Assembly: GCA_002085385.1 (NCBI GenBank) | Contig: NATO01000003.1 | Coordinates: forward strand, 1 to 21,846 | Origin: a candidate division Zixibacteria bacterium 4484_93 | GTDB taxonomy: Bacteria > UBP14 > UBA6098 > 4484-93 | DNA: 21,846 bases | Direction of reading: 5' to 3' | In this document: positions 14,972-21,846 of the stretch, in pieces | Position numbering within the stretch: the stretch's first letter is position 1 | How the letters are laid out: each line of letters begins with the position of its first letter | Translations under genes and position numbers: made by a program | The notes under the pieces: model-generated | The model's database searches: none | Seen by the model: the letters and a program-made list of their open reading frames with translations, nothing else | What the model was told of the DNA's origin: nothing

Positions 14972-15613
14972 ATCAAAATTTAATGGGCAGCTGCTGCATA
15001 TAGGATTTTTCCTCTTGCAGAAGCTCTTGCCAAGCTGAACAATCAGTGCATGATATTCGTTGTATAGCGAGCTATCCCTGGGCAGGTTTTGTGTGAACAG
15101 TTCCTGAAGCTCTTCGTATGTGGCATCCTCCCAGATGAGATTGTGCCGGATAGCAAGCCGGAAGCTGTACGCATCCACGACGAATACAGGCCTTTCAAGA
15201 GCGTAAAGCAGAATACTGTCTGCGGTCTCCGCTCCTATCCCGTTTATGGACAGCAATTCACTCCGCAGCCTCTCTGTCGAAACAGATTTGAGCTTATCCA
15301 TATCGCCATCGTAATGCTCCATCAGAAAACTTGAGAGTTTCTTCAATTTTTTTGCCTTCTGGTTGAAATATCCTGATGGTTTTATTAGTTCTGCAATAGT
15401 GGATATATCGGTTTTATCTATTTCCCTTATCGATAAAACTCCATTGTTCTTCAGATTGCTTATTGCTTTTTCGACATTTCTCCAGTTGGTATTCTGTGTG
15501 AGGATTGCCCCTATTATGATTTCCTCTTCCGTCTCTCCTGGCCACCAGTTCTGTGTGCCAAAATAGTCGAGGAGACGCTTGTAAATTTTGAGCAGTCTTT
15601 GTCCTATATTCAT
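14963..15613 (-). CDS. Endonuclease III-related DNA glycosylase (HhH-GPD family)
   Basis: The 216-residue protein belongs to the endonuclease III-related group (COG2231-like; relatives include H. pylori MagIII), which removes damaged bases from DNA. TQNTNWRNVEKA at 39-50 and the helix-hairpin-helix INGIGAETADSILLYA at 123-138 are visible, with the catalytic aspartate Asp147 in VVDAYSFR. The lysine that makes true endonuclease III a lyase is replaced by Glu129, so this is probably a monofunctional glycosylase. A C-terminal iron-sulfur motif is partly present: Cys199, Cys206 and Cys209 fit C-x6-C-x2-C, but the fourth cysteine expected six residues on is leucine and the chain ends at His216. The start overlaps the HD-GYP gene as ATGA. 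Confidence 0.85.
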   Translation of the reverse strand: MNIGQRLLKIYKRLLDYFGTQNWWPGETEEEIIIGAILTQNTNWRNVEKAISNLKNNGVLSIREIDKTDISTIAELIKPSGYFNQKAKKLKKLSSFLMEHYDGDMDKLKSVSTERLRSELLSINGIGAETADSILLYALERPVFVVDAYSFRLAIRHNLIWEDATYEELQELFTQNLPRDSSLYNEYHALIVQLGKSFCKRKNPICSSCPLNFDLH

Positions 15614-16692
15614 CTGTCTTTCAGGTATTTTTTGAAGTATCGGATGAAGGCATCTGTTACCTCTTCGGAGAATTTTTCCCCTCTTTGTGCTTCTATCTCC
15701 TTTTTTGCTGTCTTGAACGATTTTGCTCCACTGTATTCCCGAATTGTTGTTGCTGCGTCGAACTCATCTGCAATTCCGATTATCTGTGCCTCGAGTGGTA
15801 TCTGGTCATCGGATAAACCATACGGGTATCCGCTTCCATCGATTCTCTCGTGGTGAAGCGAGGCAATCCTTACCACATCCTCGCATCCCTCGGGCAGCTC
15901 GACATTCTTGAGGATATCGTATGTGAACTGCGAGTGTGTCTTCATTATCTCGTATTCCTCGGGGGTCAGGCTTCCTGCTTTCTTCAATATGGAATCGGGG
16001 ATAGCTATCTTCCCGTAGTCATGGAGGATGGCGGCTATCCTTATCTTTTCGATTCTCTCATCGGAAAGTCCCATCTCCTTTGCTATTCCTATAGAATATT
16101 CTGCCACCCTCTTTGTATGTCCTCTTGAGAACGGGTGTCGTTCGTCGATTGTCAGAGCGAGTGTCATAATAAAGCTGTTCAGGCTTCTCTTTAGTTGTTC
16201 GAACAGAAGGGCGTTCGAGAGTGCAACGGCTATCTCCCCTGCAACAATCCTTAAGAGCTCGAACTGCTCTTCTCCTATCTCCTTCTCGTGGACATTCAGA
16301 AGCTCTAACACGCCTATCAGTCTTTTCTGCGGGTCGGAGAGTGGAAGTGCAACGATATTTTTCGTGTGGAATCCGGTTATCCTGTCCATTTTTGGTGAGA
16401 ATCTGCTGTCGCTGTGTGCATCGGGGATGAAAAGCTCTTCTCCTGTTGTTGCCACATAGCCGACAACCCCCTCATCTATCGGAAGGTTCAGGATTTCGAC
16501 CCCGGTTGCGGCGATTGTCCACAGCGACTGCTTCTTCCTATCGACGACGAATATGCTCGAGCGCTCCGCCGCGAACACCTCGCAGGTCCTCTCTGTTATC
16601 TTCTCGAGCAGCACAGGCAGCGAATATTTGAGTGAAAACAGCTGGCTTATCTCGATAATCTGCCTGCTCTTTTTGCAGCTATTCTCTTTCAT
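15610..16692 (-). CDS. GAF-HD-GYP protein, probable c-di-GMP phosphodiesterase
   Basis: The 360-residue cytoplasmic protein has an N-terminal GAF sensor domain (about 20-165; GVVGYVATTGEELFIPDAHSD in outline) and a C-terminal HD-GYP domain (about 170-345). HD-GYP enzymes cut cyclic di-GMP to pGpG or GMP. Metal and catalytic motifs are present: H192 (RGHTKRVAEY), H224-D225 with Lys228 (ILHDYGKIAIPD), H253, H280-H281 and DGSGYP at 285-290. The ATG at 16690-16692 is preceded by AAGGAG, which itself overlaps the sprA stop codon; a longer in-frame start at 16806 would lie inside sprA and is rejected. Lying directly behind sprA and overlapping the glycosylase gene by four bases, it probably shares their transcript. 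The GAF ligand is unknown. Confidence 0.92.
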   Translation of the reverse strand: MKENSCKKSRQIIEISQLFSLKYSLPVLLEKITERTCEVFAAERSSIFVVDRKKQSLWTIAATGVEILNLPIDEGVVGYVATTGEELFIPDAHSDSRFSPKMDRITGFHTKNIVALPLSDPQKRLIGVLELLNVHEKEIGEEQFELLRIVAGEIAVALSNALLFEQLKRSLNSFIMTLALTIDERHPFSRGHTKRVAEYSIGIAKEMGLSDERIEKIRIAAILHDYGKIAIPDSILKKAGSLTPEEYEIMKTHSQFTYDILKNVELPEGCEDVVRIASLHHERIDGSGYPYGLSDDQIPLEAQIIGIADEFDAATTIREYSGAKSFKTAKKEIEAQRGEKFSEEVTDAFIRYFKKYLKDR

Positions 16693-16701
16693 ATTTCCTA
16701 T

Positions 16702-16707
16702 CTCCTT
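16702..16707 (-). promoter_or_regulatory. Ribosome binding site of the GAF-HD-GYP gene
   Basis: The minus strand reads AAGGAG here, about nine bases before the ATG at 16690-16692 and overlapping the TAA stop of sprA at 16706-16708. It decides the start codon and suggests reinitiation after sprA. Confidence 0.75.
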
Positions 16708-19700
16708 AGAATTTGAGTTCCACCCAGATGGAGATTTCCCGTGTCTTCTGTGTCGATTTGATGAGCATATTCTCTCTGTTCGTGAATTTCCCTTCCAGAG
16801 CACCATCGAGGTTCCTCGAGAAGCGATATGTCAGCTTCGGGGTAAGACTCCATTCCTTTGTATCGTTGTCGACTCTCGCCTCTCCACCGAGAAGTGAGCC
16901 GTTCTTCGAGCTGCTTCTCGTGAGCGTGAAGGTTAAAGATGTTGTCAGTGTGTTGTCGAAGCGGATGGTTTTTATAAGCGGCAGTTTTATCCCCTGTGGG
17001 GCAGAGAACGAGTAGCTCGCGTTGAATGAGTAGCTCTTTTCGGATGTGCTCCTGAAGATTGGGGATGCAGCACCTATGTTCTCATCCCGTGAGTATTTCC
17101 TCGTATGGTCGAACTTTGTCTGAATATTGTTCTTCCATGCAACGCTCACTGATATAAGTGGAGCAAAATCATTTGTTTCTGTTTTATGGGATGGCACATC
17201 ATTCTGGAGCCCTTTGGTTAAGGTGCGTTTGTAGGATGAGGAGAATGTTGTGCTCTTCGCATATTTCTTAACAAAGGCTATCTTGGATAGCCCCGACCAG
17301 GACATCCTTGCATCCGGCAGAACGAGTGTCTGGTCTTCTGTCGAGGTGGATGAGCGGGTCTTTGTTCTACGCCAGGATGTCCCGATGTTGTCGAGGTTAA
17401 AGTTCCAGAAAAGCTTTACCCTCGTGTTAGCGGAGATATTGTCGGTGGTGGTTTTTTGGTCTCTCACCGTTGTGTATGAGCCTGTCGGTTTGGTCGAGTT
17501 GACCCCGGGTGTTGTTGTCCAGCCGAGCTGGAAGAAGATAACCGGCCTTGACAGGAGTGCCGGCTTGGATACGCTTTCCTCGTGAGACCCGGACAGCTTC
17601 ACAGGGTCAATCCTTCCTACACTCTCCTGCAACACCCTCGAAAGAGAAACGCCACCTTCTTCTGAGCCTTTTTTCTTTATTCCCGGTATCTTTTTCAGGT
17701 CCACTGTCCAGTTTCCCCTCACGGTTCGCGATAGGGAAACGGAGCCGAAATACCCCTGGTTCCTCTGTGGGTCGGTATTCTCGGAGTAATTCGTGCTAAA
17801 ATTGTAGTTATGTGTCAGGATAAATATAGGCTTCGGTGACAGAGATGTCTGTGTGGTTAGGCTTCTGCTCAAGGGTGCACCTATCTGCATCTTATCCTTG
17901 CGGATGTAAATGGACGAGGGGAAACGTATGTCCCGCTTTATGTTCAGGTTAAGATTTGTCGTCAGTGGGTCGAGCGGTTGATAGCCGAGCGTGAAGGTGT
18001 GGCTGAGCGTTCTGTTTACCGTCGTTCGGTCGTTTTTATACTGATCGATGGTTCTTGAGCGTGAGCCTGTTATCTGTGTGTCGAACCTGATGCTCTTCGG
18101 GAGATAATACAGTTTTATGTTCCATATACCCTTTGTTGTGTCGCTTCCAGGCGTTGGGTAACCCTTCGGTAGTCCTGGTATTTCCTGTTCCTCTGTTTTC
18201 GTGGTATCAGCTGTTGTATCTTCTGCGGCAGGCTCCTTTTGCAGAAATCTTGATAGAAAGCCGAGCGGTTTTATAAAGTGAATACTCTTCGGGCTGGCGT
18301 CGTATGTATTCTGGAAACTTGTGTTCTCCGATAGCGAGAGCGGTGTTGTTGGGCCTGTGGAGCGCTGATTTCTGTATGAGAACGAGTTCCTGAGCCTGTT
18401 GACAAACCCCTGGATGAGCCAGTTCTGGGAGTCGATATCGAAGCCGAGCGATGTGTTGAGCCCGTAGCTGCGCGATATTGTCTGCTGTTTTGCTCTGAGT
18501 GAGTCGGGCAGGATTATATCGGAGCTTGGCACAAGCCTCGGCGTGGACCAGCTCTTGTTGTAGGAAACGGAAAAGGGTAACGACATCCCCAGTTTCCGCG
18601 GTGTGAACCTGTCGAGGTATAGCTGCCCTGACACCCCGGTGGATGTCGTCGTGGTGCCCGACCCTTTTTTCTCACGCAGGCTGTGGAATTCCGAGTCCTT
18701 TCTCTCCACCGATGATGCGATGTTCGCTATGTCGGCGAGGTTCAGTTTTATCTCTGCTCTCTGTGCACCTCCCGGCTCCTTGCGGACATCCCGAAGTGTC
18801 AGCTCATCCACCCATATCTCGCCGGATATAGGATAAAGCTCATTCGGGTTTTTGACCCCAAGGGTATACCGGCGGATGTTGGTCAGAGATGGTCGCCCCT
18901 TTACCCGGAAATATTTATTCCCGAAATATTTTGTCGTATCGACAACGCTGACTCCGGAATCGAGTGAGAGATATGCCTCGTTCTTGAATGCTGTGAGTTC
19001 AGCGAAGTCCACATCGATGAAGTTGCTCTCGTTCCACAGAGGTGAGAGCGTCACTCCGAACTCATAGTAGTTGTTCTGGTCGGCTCCCATCCGCAGGAAG
19101 AGCACAGGTGATGTGCCGCCTTCACCGTTCCAGTAGACGAACATATGTAGCCTCTGATAGTATGTGTAATCCTCTGTCTGCAGAAGTTGTTTGGCTGCCG
19201 TTGCTGTGGAGCAGGGTGGCAGGTCGTTGTAATATAGCACAAGCGATTGCTCCGCCTCCCTCAGTCCGGTTCTCGGGTCCCTTTTTCCCTGAATGCCCGG
19301 AGGAGGAATGTAGTCGGCGTTCTCGTGTGTGTTTTTCACCGAGACATCGAGGTAGTCAGATTCCGTTTGCCACTTATTCCCCACCAGTTCAATCGAGGCG
19401 ATGGAGACAATACTTGTGTCCTCGACCCCATCGACCCAGAGCCTTGCAAACTTCACATATTGCCAGTCAGGATTTCCGATTTCCTCGCGATGCCACACCT
19501 TACCATCCTCGACAAATGTGAAGAGTGAATCCTGTATCGGTATCCGATATAGTCTCCAGTAGTTCCCGGATTGTGTGCTTCTGGTCCCTGGCACCTCGAA
19601 ATGGCTGGATGAGAGTTCTATGTCGAACTCAAAATAATTGTTAAACCGCTCGAGAAATCCATCGTGGTTTATATCCTCCGTGTCAGGATGTCTACCGCCA

Positions 19701-19831
19701 TCGGGGTCGTTTCGGTTCCCCTCGGTGCCGTTTATATGCGAGTAGTCGTAAGGAGAGTCATACCTCCAGTCGTCGCCGTGTGGGTCGGGGTTGCTCGATG
19801 AGTTGTATCCCGGTTCATCTTCATCTGCCAA
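16706..19831 (-). CDS. sprA: SprA-like type IX secretion translocon, C-terminal part (separated by a frameshift)
   Basis: This reading frame continues SprA after the break near 19885. The nominal TTG at 19831 is not a real start: homology begins upstream with DSNGVLYASEDIGLDGL, matching the acidic calcium-site-like segment of SprA. It goes on with DEDEPGYN, an Asp/Gly/Asn-rich stretch, and beta-strand sequence, e.g. WVDELTLRDVRKEPGGAQ. The rest is hundreds of residues of alternating polar and aromatic strands of an outer-membrane barrel, ending KTREISIWVELKF with the terminal Phe typical of barrel proteins. SprA/Sov forms the very large barrel that exports type IX cargo and gliding adhesins in Bacteroidota. 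Without the 5' frame this half could not be exported, so the gene works only if the break is a sequence error. Confidence 0.85.
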   Translation of the reverse strand: MADEDEPGYNSSSNPDPHGDDWRYDSPYDYSHINGTEGNRNDPDGGRHPDTEDINHDGFLERFNNYFEFDIELSSSHFEVPGTRSTQSGNYWRLYRIPIQDSLFTFVEDGKVWHREEIGNPDWQYVKFARLWVDGVEDTSIVSIASIELVGNKWQTESDYLDVSVKNTHENADYIPPPGIQGKRDPRTGLREAEQSLVLYYNDLPPCSTATAAKQLLQTEDYTYYQRLHMFVYWNGEGGTSPVLFLRMGADQNNYYEFGVTLSPLWNESNFIDVDFAELTAFKNEAYLSLDSGVSVVDTTKYFGNKYFRVKGRPSLTNIRRYTLGVKNPNELYPISGEIWVDELTLRDVRKEPGGAQRAEIKLNLADIANIASSVERKDSEFHSLREKKGSGTTTTSTGVSGQLYLDRFTPRKLGMSLPFSVSYNKSWSTPRLVPSSDIILPDSLRAKQQTISRSYGLNTSLGFDIDSQNWLIQGFVNRLRNSFSYRNQRSTGPTTPLSLSENTSFQNTYDASPKSIHFIKPLGFLSRFLQKEPAAEDTTADTTKTEEQEIPGLPKGYPTPGSDTTKGIWNIKLYYLPKSIRFDTQITGSRSRTIDQYKNDRTTVNRTLSHTFTLGYQPLDPLTTNLNLNIKRDIRFPSSIYIRKDKMQIGAPLSRSLTTQTSLSPKPIFILTHNYNFSTNYSENTDPQRNQGYFGSVSLSRTVRGNWTVDLKKIPGIKKKGSEEGGVSLSRVLQESVGRIDPVKLSGSHEESVSKPALLSRPVIFFQLGWTTTPGVNSTKPTGSYTTVRDQKTTTDNISANTRVKLFWNFNLDNIGTSWRRTKTRSSTSTEDQTLVLPDARMSWSGLSKIAFVKKYAKSTTFSSSYKRTLTKGLQNDVPSHKTETNDFAPLISVSVAWKNNIQTKFDHTRKYSRDENIGAASPIFRSTSEKSYSFNASYSFSAPQGIKLPLIKTIRFDNTLTTSLTFTLTRSSSKNGSLLGGEARVDNDTKEWSLTPKLTYRFSRNLDGALEGKFTNRENMLIKSTQKTREISIWVELKF

Positions 19832-21846
19832 GCCATCCAGCCCAATATCCTCGGAGGCATACAGAACACCATTGCTATCCGCATGACCGGCACCCTGTCG
19901 TAAGGGTTATACCACCATAACCTTCCCCTCTCATCTTGACTTTTTCCCAGAGGTGCAGATGCGAGTGTCCAGGTCGTTCTTCTGATATCGAGGCTCACTA
20001 TATCCTTTGCGGACTCGAAATCGTCGAGGTATGCTTTTTTCTTCGAGTTCGGGTTGGAGAAGCACTCAGCAGCCTCTGCCGAAAGCTCGAATTTACTCTC
20101 CGCCTCTGTCGAGACGAGTGGAATGGCGTTTGCAAGCGATGTCAGGAACGGGAGTTCCTTTTGGTAGGAGACATCTAAATCGGTGAGGATTGTTTTCGAT
20201 GGCTCCCGCCCGACCCGTGGTCTGTCCTCCGCTGACACCTCGGATTTGTAAAGAATAGTCGAGCCGAACCAGTTTTCATCATTATCACCAAAACGATAAA
20301 CTACCCGTGTCCCGAGCAGGTTCTTTGCCTCTGGCTGAAAGAAAGGCTCATACTCAAAGTTTATTGTAACCTGAGCATTCGGATTTGTTGCCTCAGGGTT
20401 TAGGAATGTTACCTGCCCGGAGAAATAGTCGATGGTGTAGTCCACCCCGCGGACAAGCTTGCTGCCGTTCAGTCGTATATCCTCACTTCCCTCGATGATA
20501 TTGAACCTACCAAGATTGTACACATCCGTTCTTGCCGATGTCTTCACCCAGATAACGAATTTTGTATTCTCCCTTATATCCGTCTCACTATTCGAGTTGT
20601 AAATCTCCGGCACCTGGGCGGTATCGGGTAGCAGTGCAAGCGACGGAACAAGAACTGTATCTATATCCTCAGGTGCAAACGGATGAAGCGCCGGGAATAT
20701 CAGCTCGCCATCGGAGTAGTTGACATAAACCCTGTCCACTTTCCCGTCGGGGACAAGGGTCATATTCTCATCCTGTTGGTCGAGCCCGAATATCTCGATG
20801 TATTTCGTTGCTCCGAGTGCATCTACACTGTCTGTTATGGAACCGCGGTATATATTTATCTCCAGCCCATCCGGGTCGATATTGCTTGCGTGGAGCGAGT
20901 AGATATTCCGCATCTCGTATCTCCAGCAGTGCATAGATGGGTTTCTATCCGGCATCTTCACGAGCTTCAGCAGAAGCCGCCCATCGGACAAAGTCCCGCC
21001 CACCGTATCGATGTCCGTTCCCGTCTTCACGACATACGAGACAGCAAGTGCGTAAGACTCATCCACAGGATAGGCGAGTGTCAGTTGCCCTGTTCTCGCA
21101 TTGAGGTAATAGTCTGTTACATCCAGTTTATGGAAATTGCCGTAGTGTGAATCCTGCTCATCGGTCGTATCGGGATAGAACGGGTCGAGCACAGCCCACC
21201 CCGGATGAGCACCGAGAATGTTGTCGTTTGTGTTGTCCCTATCGTCCACATACACATCGAAGGAAACGAGCGAATCCTCTCCTGTGAAATACGGCGGGAT
21301 AAAGCGGTCGTCGATGAAAAAGTACTTCCGCTTAATATATTCATAGTCTGCAATGGTGAATGTGTTCTGTGATGCACCGGCGTTTATCGTAACCTTCTCC
21401 GATGTTCCCTTCTCCTGACTTGCGATAGCGGTTATCTCCCAGTTGCCCAGCTGGAACTGCCCCTTGATGCCGAACAGCCCTTGAACATGCTCGGAGTATC
21501 CGACGAACCTTGTATTTGGCAACCCGATGGTTGTGTTTCCAGCCTCGAGGTTCTGGATGATGTCGTCCTCCTCGCCGGTGTATTTTATGTTGACCGTGTT
21601 TTGCAGTTCCGTATCCCGCTTGCTGTCCTGGTCCACTGTGACCGATATCTTGCTGCCGATGGTGCCTGTTATCCTGAACCGCGATTCCTGCTCCATATTG
21701 AGCGACGGGAACTTGCTCTGACCGGGGTAGTCCATCTCTCCCTCCTCCGACTCTGTCCATGTGGATGCGCCGGAGAATGTAATCTTCGATGCCCCTGTTA
21801 CCTGAAGCCCTGTTCCACCCTCACCGATGAAACTCTGAATCACCTT
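19732..21846 (-). CDS. sprA: SprA-like type IX secretion translocon, upstream part (5' end outside window, frame broken at 3' end)
   Basis: The frame is open to the window edge, so the signal peptide and N-terminus lie outside. It has strong SprA/Sov marks: SVTVDQDSKRDTELQNTVNI in outline, YTGEEDDIIQNLEAGNTTIGLP in outline, the block VQGLFGIKGQFQLGNWEITA, a repeated fold ending YTIDYFSGQVTFLNP, and KKAYLDDFESAKDIVSLDI before WTLASAP. After GRLWWYNPYDRVPV the frame turns into low-quality sequence (RIAMVFCMPPRILGW and beyond) that is the true downstream gene read in the wrong phase, and it stops at 19732. The missing block is probably a deletion, see the junction entry. SprA would sit in the outer membrane and pass folded cargo to the surface; other type IX components are not in the window. 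Confidence 0.88.
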   Translation of the reverse strand, partial: KVIQSFIGEGGTGLQVTGASKITFSGASTWTESEEGEMDYPGQSKFPSLNMEQESRFRITGTIGSKISVTVDQDSKRDTELQNTVNIKYTGEEDDIIQNLEAGNTTIGLPNTRFVGYSEHVQGLFGIKGQFQLGNWEITAIASQEKGTSEKVTINAGASQNTFTIADYEYIKRKYFFIDDRFIPPYFTGEDSLVSFDVYVDDRDNTNDNILGAHPGWAVLDPFYPDTTDEQDSHYGNFHKLDVTDYYLNARTGQLTLAYPVDESYALAVSYVVKTGTDIDTVGGTLSDGRLLLKLVKMPDRNPSMHCWRYEMRNIYSLHASNIDPDGLEINIYRGSITDSVDALGATKYIEIFGLDQQDENMTLVPDGKVDRVYVNYSDGELIFPALHPFAPEDIDTVLVPSLALLPDTAQVPEIYNSNSETDIRENTKFVIWVKTSARTDVYNLGRFNIIEGSEDIRLNGSKLVRGVDYTIDYFSGQVTFLNPEATNPNAQVTINFEYEPFFQPEAKNLLGTRVVYRFGDNDENWFGSTILYKSEVSAEDRPRVGREPSKTILTDLDVSYQKELPFLTSLANAIPLVSTEAESKFELSAEAAECFSNPNSKKKAYLDDFESAKDIVSLDIRRTTWTLASAPLGKSQDERGRLWWYNPYDRVPVMRIAMVFCMPPRILGWMAWQMKMNRDTTHRATPTHTATTGGMTLLTTTRI
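19865..19906 (-). other. Frame-breaking junction inside sprA
   Basis: Upstream of this interval the gene is read in one frame up to WWYNPYDRVPV. Downstream it is read in another from about DSNGVLYASEDIGLDG. A TAA at 19907-19909 closes the second frame on its upstream side, so the switch lies between there and about 19865. The change equals loss of a number of bases that leaves remainder one on division by three. In family members the two motifs are separated by roughly 100-200 residues, so more than a single base is gone. No slippery heptamer is seen. Confidence 0.75.

Noticed and set aside
589..16692. Three HD-superfamily proteins plus a cyclase as a nucleotide-based defence or signalling island
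   Set aside because: They are spread over separate operons among housekeeping genes, belong to common families with ordinary motifs, and no effector or nuclease-sensor partner is nearby.
16693..16806. Longer N-terminus for the GAF-HD-GYP protein starting at 16806
   Set aside because: The added residues are the sprA 3' end read out of frame; the ribosome binding site supports 16692.
19831..19906. Programmed -1 frameshifting to join the two sprA frames
   Set aside because: No slippery heptamer or following hairpin is visible, and the motifs either side are much closer than in family members, which a frameshift alone would not explain.

Overview
The window is a densely coded chromosomal segment (roughly mid-40s to 50% GC by eye). 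Its largest gap between genes is about 125 bases, so no stretch over 300 bases lacks a gene. I see no tRNA, rRNA, CRISPR array, insertion sequence or phage gene. The gene content indicates a diderm (outer-membrane) bacterium: a SprA-type outer-membrane translocon, a lipoprotein N-acyltransferase and an LPS-heptose synthesis enzyme are all present. SprA points to Bacteroidota or to one of the candidate phyla around the FCB group that also carry type IX secretion genes. A two-fold protein disulfide oxidoreductase of the kind common in thermophiles, and a cyclase-ATPase-TPR protein, fit an uncultured, perhaps thermophilic or anaerobic lineage better than a classical Bacteroidetes species. That assignment is inference only.

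Layout. (1) 1-2803, minus strand: hldE, a YhaM-like OB/HD nuclease and ispA (runs off the left edge), tightly overlapping and read leftwards from a divergent promoter region at 2804-2928. (2) 2929-5884, plus strand: a membrane glycosyltransferase fused to TPRs, then gpsA, overlapping by 11 bases. (3) 5947-6603, plus strand: a protein disulfide oxidoreductase behind its own near-consensus promoter and a strong ribosome binding site. (4) 6578-14912, minus strand: an operon-like run eno, ftsB-like, DUF502, HD protein, purM, lnt, cyclase-AAA-TPR, with joints that overlap or are separated by a few bases. It starts at a sigma-70-like promoter just upstream of eno and ends convergent with, and overlapping, the oxidoreductase gene. 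(5) 14963-21846, minus strand: sprA (5' end outside the window), a GAF-HD-GYP protein and an endonuclease III-related glycosylase.

How the genes fit together. Much of the window serves the cell envelope: SprA exports proteins through the outer membrane, Lnt finishes lipoproteins, HldE makes LPS heptose, GpsA supplies glycerol-3-phosphate for phospholipids, IspA supplies polyprenyl precursors for carrier lipids and quinones, and the glycosyltransferase-TPR protein probably glycosylates something at the membrane. FtsB links to division. Interleaved are signalling and nucleotide-handling proteins: a class III cyclase with all canonical catalytic residues, a c-di-GMP-phosphodiesterase-like HD-GYP protein and two further HD-domain proteins. 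Housekeeping enzymes (enolase, PurM) sit among them.

The most notable anomaly is that two conserved genes each appear to lack an internal block. hldE has lost about 65-75 residues in frame between its kinase and nucleotidyltransferase domains (junction near 1913). sprA has lost an estimated 100-200 residues together with its reading frame (junction 19865-19906). Each is either a genuine deletion or an assembly collapse, and the two together make the assembly itself worth checking. I found no convincing new multi-gene system.
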